Source of the DNA: a virus
Length of the DNA: 41,869 bases
Virus record (IMG/VR): IMGVR_UViG_3300029813_000324
Span: 1 to 41,869 of that record
Strand: one strand, 5' to 3'
Below, piece by piece: positions 38,704-41,869 of this stretch (positions are counted from its first letter, which is position 1; each line of letters starts with the position of its first letter). The translations under genes and the position numbers were made by a program. The notes beneath the pieces are model-generated. The model made no database searches. It saw only the letters and a list, made by a program, of their open reading frames with translations, and was not told the origin of the DNA.

Positions 38704-39060
38704 TTAAATTTCAATCGAATAACCAATATTTTCATCAGAATGTATTACAATTCGGATGCGCCATTGTTTTCCTTCTTCATATCCATTTATTAAATCAAAT
38801 TTCTTATATTTCTTTTTTTCTTTTTTTGGTTCAATCCAATTCAATTCCCCCTTATGCTTTCTTAATATACTTTCGATGTTTCTGTTATTACTTCCTAATC
38901 CCAAAGAATTTATCTTTTCAATTCGTTTTAAATTATTTCTTTTTTCTTTAGTATCGTATATTTCATAATCTCCAAACCAAAATTCGATTTCATCTTCTTC
39001 CCATTCTAATGGAATAATTTCATTCTCTTTATAATCTAACGCATTAATCTTCTTCATCAT
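38704..39060 (-). CDS. Unknown protein with LRKHKGELNW motif, about 118 aa
   Basis: The N-terminal part is acidic (NEIIPLEWEEDEIEFWFGDY). The middle holds NRNIESILRKHKGELNWIE, which closely matches SEIERQLRKHKEELNWTE in the divergent plus-strand gene at 39423. The rest is basic and ends in a strand (QWRIRIVIHSDENIGYSIEI). The double ATG at 39060/39057 is the likely start; a TTG at 39090 is possible. Function is unknown; the shared motif hints at a common DNA or protein target. Confidence 0.5.
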   Translation of the reverse strand: MMKKINALDYKENEIIPLEWEEDEIEFWFGDYEIYDTKEKRNNLKRIEKINSLGLGSNNRNIESILRKHKGELNWIEPKKEKKKYKKFDLINGYEEGKQWRIRIVIHSDENIGYSIEI

Positions 39061-39124
39061 TGTAACATTCTTCACATTCCCAATATTCAAATTCTTTATA
39101 TTGTTTTAAAACTAATCGTTTCAA
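39044..39124 (-). CDS. Tiny CxxC peptide ORF, 26 aa
   Basis: A TTG overlapping the upstream stop opens KRLVLKQYKEFEYWECEECY and an acidic end, finishing just inside the next gene. The C-x2-C pair and tight spacing make it a possible real peptide, but evidence is thin. Confidence 0.25.
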   Translation of the reverse strand: MKRLVLKQYKEFEYWECEECYNDEED

Positions 39125-39327
39125 ATCTCGTATTTTGATTCAAAAACATATTCTCTATGTAATGCATACCAATTTCCATTCATTGATTTTAAATCTTCAA
39201 CTACTTTTTCTATTCCAATTTCCATCATATCACAAATAGAAAATAAAATCCTTGCATTATCATAAGATACTGGTGCACGAGATGCTACATATCCCGCAAA
39301 ACATTTAATTTGATTTTCGATATCCAT
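39121..39327 (-). CDS. Unknown small protein, 68 aa
   Basis: The frame extends upstream to 39453, but that part overlaps the divergent plus-strand gene and codes for an unlikely hydrophobic leader, so the ATG at 39327 (MDIENQIKCFAGYVASRAPV) is preferred. The sequence continues YDNARILFSICDMMEIGIEK and NGNWYALHREYVFE. It looks like a compact helical protein. It is the first gene of the leftward block. Confidence 0.5.
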   Translation of the reverse strand: MDIENQIKCFAGYVASRAPVSYDNARILFSICDMMEIGIEKVVEDLKSMNGNWYALHREYVFESKYEI

Positions 39328-39422
39328 TTTTTTAAAATCCAGTTTTTTATTATCTATTAATATTTCTTTCTCAATGATATGTTGAGTGAGTATAACAATA
39401 AAATTAAAATTAGGAAAATAGT
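39328..39422. promoter_or_regulatory. Divergent promoter region
   Basis: This 95-base A+T-rich gap separates leftward and rightward genes. It contains the inverted repeat CTCAA-7-TTGAG (39370-39386), a possible operator, and TATA-like stretches on both strands. The ribosome site AGGA precedes the plus-strand gene. Confidence 0.45.
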
Positions 39423-39635
39423 ATGAGTGAATATACATTAGGAACAGATACATCTGAAATTGAAAGACAGCTTAGAAAACACAAGGAAGAATTGAATTGG
39501 ACTGAAGATACCAAACCACATAGATGGAATTCTAATGAAGCTAAAAAAGCAAATAAAAAATGTCACCATTGGGATTCGTATGAAGCAAAATTGGCTGTTA
39601 AGAAAAGATGGAATGACACAAAAAGAGAAAGTTAA
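39423..39635 (+). CDS. Small basic protein with LRKHKEELNW motif, 70 aa
   Basis: AGGA lies 7 bases before the ATG. The motif TSEIERQLRKHKEELNWTED is shared with the leftward gene at 38704. The second half is an internal duplication: HRWNSNEAKKANKKC followed by HHWDSYEAKLAVKKRW. Basic helical repeats with conserved Trp suggest nucleic-acid binding. Function is unknown. It heads the rightward operon. Confidence 0.55.
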   Translation: MSEYTLGTDTSEIERQLRKHKEELNWTEDTKPHRWNSNEAKKANKKCHHWDSYEAKLAVKKRWNDTKRES

Positions 39636-39747
39636 TTGGATAACTCGTGAATTTTCACCAATGTTTGATTTAGTTGATACAATGGAATATTTAAAAAATA
39701 TTAATAAATTAAAAATAAGGAGAATTTTAAAATGCCGTTTGATTTAA
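39613..39747 (+). CDS. Small ORF, 44 aa
   Basis: An ATG inside the end of the previous gene opens MTQKEKVNWITREFSPMFDL and runs to a helical basic end overlapping the next start. Overlaps of this kind are common in this genome, but there is no strong ribosome site. Confidence 0.3.
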   Translation: MTQKEKVNWITREFSPMFDLVDTMEYLKNINKLKIRRILKCRLI

Positions 39748-39863
39748 ATACTTATGAAAATCATCTAGATGCACAATTAGGAGATTGGGCATTTATTATA
39801 GAACTCGGAGTTTTTATATTTTGTTTTGTGATATTGCCTCTTATGGCTTTAGGTATATATTGA
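39732..39863 (+). CDS. Single-pass membrane peptide, 43 aa
   Basis: AAGGAG lies 9 bases before the ATG. The sequence MPFDLNTYENHLDAQLGDWA is followed by one transmembrane segment of about 20 residues (FIIELGVFIFCFVILPLMAL) and ends GIY. It is probably a small viral membrane protein. Strong start context gives fair support. Confidence 0.55.
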   Translation: MPFDLNTYENHLDAQLGDWAFIIELGVFIFCFVILPLMALGIY

Positions 39864-39885
39864 TATTTTATATAGGAAAATTACC

Positions 39886-40386
39886 ATGACTAAATTTGAA
39901 GAATGTAAATCCGAATGGTTGAAATATGCACAAGAAGAAAAAATATTAATAGTTAAAGTCAAAAAGAAAATAGAAATAGTTATAAATCAACAAAATGAAA
40001 TGGGTGATTATTTTTCATTTCCTCGTTATGAAACTATTAATAACGTAAAAAAATACCATTACTTTTTTCGTAGAATCGAAACAGAAGAAATACTTAAATG
40101 TCCATGTTGTGAGTCCATCTATATCTCACAATCAAAAATTCATTTTCCCATTAACGAATTCTACATAATATCTGAATGTTCATCTTGTGGATATTTTGGT
40201 ATTGAATTTAAAATCCCTTCTCGTAGTTATTACTTATATGAATTTAATTACCATTCATTAAAACATCTCAATTCGCAATTAGATAGATATCTTAAAAATA
40301 ATGAATCAAATAAACAAAATAAAACTAAAAAGTTAGAAGAAATGGAAAAACAAGATGATGAATATTTCCAAAGAACCCATCGTTAA
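39886..40386 (+). CDS. Zinc-ribbon protein, 166 aa
   Basis: AGGA precedes the ATG. The middle holds C-x2-C (LKCPCCESIYISQ) and C-x2-C (SECSSCGYFGIEF) about 28 residues apart, a zinc ribbon. The N-terminus is helical and basic (YAQEEKILIVKVKKKIEIV); the end is a charged helix (KTKKLEEMEKQDDEY). It is possibly a nucleic-acid-binding or transcription-related protein of the early rightward operon. No family is recognised. Confidence 0.55.
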   Translation: MTKFEECKSEWLKYAQEEKILIVKVKKKIEIVINQQNEMGDYFSFPRYETINNVKKYHYFFRRIETEEILKCPCCESIYISQSKIHFPINEFYIISECSSCGYFGIEFKIPSRSYYLYEFNYHSLKHLNSQLDRYLKNNESNKQNKTKKLEEMEKQDDEYFQRTHR

Positions 40387-40395
40387 AAATATAAA

Positions 40396-40832
40396 ATGAA
40401 TACTAAAAAACTCCGTGAGTTAGCTGAAGAATCTGAATATGTTGAAATTCTAGATAGTGATAATAGAAAAAATATAAAGCCCTTATTCGAGAATTTAAAG
40501 AATTATTACTTACAAACAAAAACGCGCTTGTTGATTTAAAATCTATACTCGATTATCAAACATATTTTCAGATTAATCCTTCTTCTTTAAATATACTAAT
40601 TAAAAATACTTCTTCGAGCGGAGGCTACCCGGGATTAATCGCTACTACCAATCTCAAATCGAAAAGCTTTTCCATCATCCTCGAATCCTACATATCAATT
40701 CCTCAAATTAAAAAATGGGCTACTCAATACCAATTCACCATCTTCCGTGATTGTGTCTACGACCTCCATACAAAAATTAAATCTATCAATTTTGTAGATG
40801 TATGTATATATGATTTTAATGTATCTACTTAA
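40396..40832 (+). CDS. Frameshifted gene, about 145 aa, with slippery heptamer
   Basis: The ATG frame (MNTKKLRELAEESEYVEILD, ending TRLLI) stops at 40539 after 47 codons. At 40467-40473 the sequence is A AAA AAT in the correct phase for a canonical -1 slip. The -1 frame is open from there to the TAA at 40830 (KYKALIREFKELLLTNKNAL ... TTNLKSKSFSIILESYI ... FTIFRDCVYDLHTKIKSI). That frame has a stop just upstream and no ATG, GTG or TTG of its own in the first 60 codons, so it needs the shift. Codon use in the second half is richer in C-ending codons than neighbours. The family is unknown. Confidence 0.6.
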
Positions 40833-40857
40833 TTTAGTTATTATGTTATTATTATTT

Positions 40858-40890
40858 CCATTCCCCTACCCTATATCCTACCCACCTACC
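40858..40890 (-). repeat. G-rich tract with quadruplex potential
   Basis: The minus strand carries GGTAGGTGGGTAGG then ATATA then GGGTAGGGG, with at least five runs of two or more G in 33 bases, in otherwise very A+T-rich DNA. It starts 26 bases after the frameshifted gene. Confidence 0.4.
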
Positions 40891-41001
40891 TAAATTCAGA
40901 TAAGCTATGGTAACATCGCCTATTTAAGTTTTTCCTATACATTCAATACCTTTAATAACTTCAATATTCAATGCTACTTCAATAGCTTTAATTATATATG
41001 A

Positions 41002-41091
41002 GATATTAGATATTTAGATATTAGTATATATATATGATATTAAAGATATTAATATATCAAGAGATATTAAAATATTGAATATTAAGATATT
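41002..41091 (+). repeat. Cluster of GATATT repeats (iteron-like)
   Basis: Seven copies of GATATT start at 41002, 41009, 41017, 41036, 41045, 41063 and 41086, most followed by A. More scattered copies occur at 41157, 41299 and 41831. Spacing is irregular, so low complexity is an alternative to true iterons. Confidence 0.4.
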
Positions 41092-41711
41092 GCATATAAC
41101 GTATTAAATAAGTGATTTAAGAAAATTAATTTGATAGTTATACTTTACTATTAAGTGATATTAATATTAGGTTATATAAGAAGTTTAAGAAGTAAGTTTT
41201 CATATATATGGTTTAAGCTAATCAAATTTATTTGATAGGATAGTATTGTCGGATTAGAAATGTTTGATTATACGATATATTTAATAGGTTTTAGATAAGA
41301 TATTTGATGAATATCAGATGATTAAAATAATTAAGAAATAAGCTATTAGAGAAGGTTATACACGTTTTTAAGATTATAGGATAGTTGATTTTAATATCAA
41401 AGCGTTATGAGTCATTTTAAGTGCAAAAATATGCAAAGTAATAGCAATGTATGCAAAAATACCTTTTGAAAATTAAGTTTGTTTCTGAGTTGTTTATTTA
41501 CGTTTTAAGGGTGTTTATTTTATACCTGTTTGTTTGTAGTTGTAGCAATTTCTAACTAAGGGATTCAAATTTTCATCAAAAACATATCATCCGAAACAAG
41601 AAAAAAATAAACCACAGAGTTTAAAACGAAAATCACAAAAATATCTTCAATCATTAAATTCTTTTTACGGATGGCGTTAAATATTTTAAGCTTTTAAAAT
41701 TATCATATCAA

Positions 41712-41759
41712 ACAATCGTTTAATTGCATGTCTATACAATCGTATAGTTGCATGAGTAT
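41712..41759 (+). repeat. 24-base tandem repeat, two copies
   Basis: Units 41712-41735 and 41736-41759 match at 20 of 24 bases (ACAATCGT-x-TA-x-TTGCATG-x2-TAT). This looks more specific than the surrounding A+T-rich sequence and could be a protein-binding site at an origin. Confidence 0.55.
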
Positions 41760-41869
41760 ATGATTATTCAATTAATCTTAATATTCTAAACGTTTATTCA
41801 ATACTACTAAAAATTTATATTGATTATTAAGATATTAAGGTTGCTCTTATGCTTCCTTCCTTATTTAAA

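Larger units (their letters stand above)
40833..41869. other. A+T-rich non-coding region at right edge
   Basis: No convincing gene is seen on either strand over about 1,037 bases. The region holds a C-rich/G-rich tract, clustered GATATT repeats, a TGCAAAAATA pair (41422-41431 and 41452-41461), a 24-base tandem repeat and a copy of the ATACTTTACTAT motif near 41140-41151. This is what a replication origin, a partition site or a genome terminus would look like. The window ends inside it. Confidence 0.5.

Noticed and set aside
41002-41091. CRISPR or precise iteron array at the GATATT cluster
   Set aside because: Spacing is irregular and the unit is only six bases in low-complexity DNA, so it is reported only as iteron-like.
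1-41869. tRNA or rRNA genes
   Set aside because: No cloverleaf-like arms with a TTC-loop signature or rRNA-like conserved stretches were noticed by eye; a covariance search would be needed to exclude them.

Overview
The window looks like part of the genome of a tailed (HK97-fold, Caudoviricetes-type) virus of an archaeon. The virus assignment rests on a complete head-and-packaging gene set on the minus strand: putative small terminase, large terminase with both ATPase and nuclease motifs, portal, prohead protease, scaffold-like acidic protein, capsid cement protein, major capsid protein and a gp10-like tail-completion candidate. The archaeal assignment rests mainly on an Alba-family chromatin protein (7121-7375), helped by a DUF2341 virion protein, a LAGLIDADG intein and plausible BRE/TATA promoters. 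The DNA is strongly A+T rich, and purine-rich Shine-Dalgarno sequences precede many genes. The exact host cannot be read from the sequence.

Layout, in the direction of minus-strand transcription (right to left). 39.3-37.3 kb: small early-type genes and a glycosyltransferase. 37.3-33.3 kb: a second glycosyltransferase, then small and large terminase with accessory zinc-ribbon and membrane proteins. 33.2-25.4 kb: ribbon-helix-helix protein, portal, a repeat-type nuclease, prohead protease, small proteins, a LigD-phosphoesterase-like protein split by an intein, more small proteins, then a terminator-like hairpin. 25.4-11.5 kb: a block of 16 tightly overlapping carbohydrate genes plus a small membrane protein. 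The block includes a NeuB-type synthase, a CMP-sugar synthetase, DegT aminotransferase, transaldolase-like and GmhA-like enzymes, an RmlB-like dehydratase, several transferases and a radical SAM protein. 11.3-1 kb: surface or virion proteins, a nucleotidyltransferase fused to an XkdF-like protease, an HNH nuclease, Alba, scaffold, cement, capsid, connector and virion proteins, and at the left edge a DUF2341 protein that continues out of the window.

A short plus-strand operon (39.4-40.8 kb) diverges from the minus-strand genes. It ends in a gene that is readable only through a -1 frameshift at a canonical slippery heptamer. About 1 kb of A+T-rich, repeat-bearing DNA without genes follows to the right edge and could be an origin or a genome-end region.

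The head genes appear to have been split by the glycan island. That block probably builds and attaches a nonulosonic (sialic/legionaminic-like) acid or related sugar on the virion or the host envelope. The virion genes are also peppered with free-standing nucleases: one classical zinc HNH, one decayed relative, and five members of a family with 15-residue Tyr/His/Lys repeats followed by an HH...P...H...N core. Several genes are broken or shifted at A-homopolymers, so sequencing error, programmed frameshifting and real decay all need to be kept in mind.
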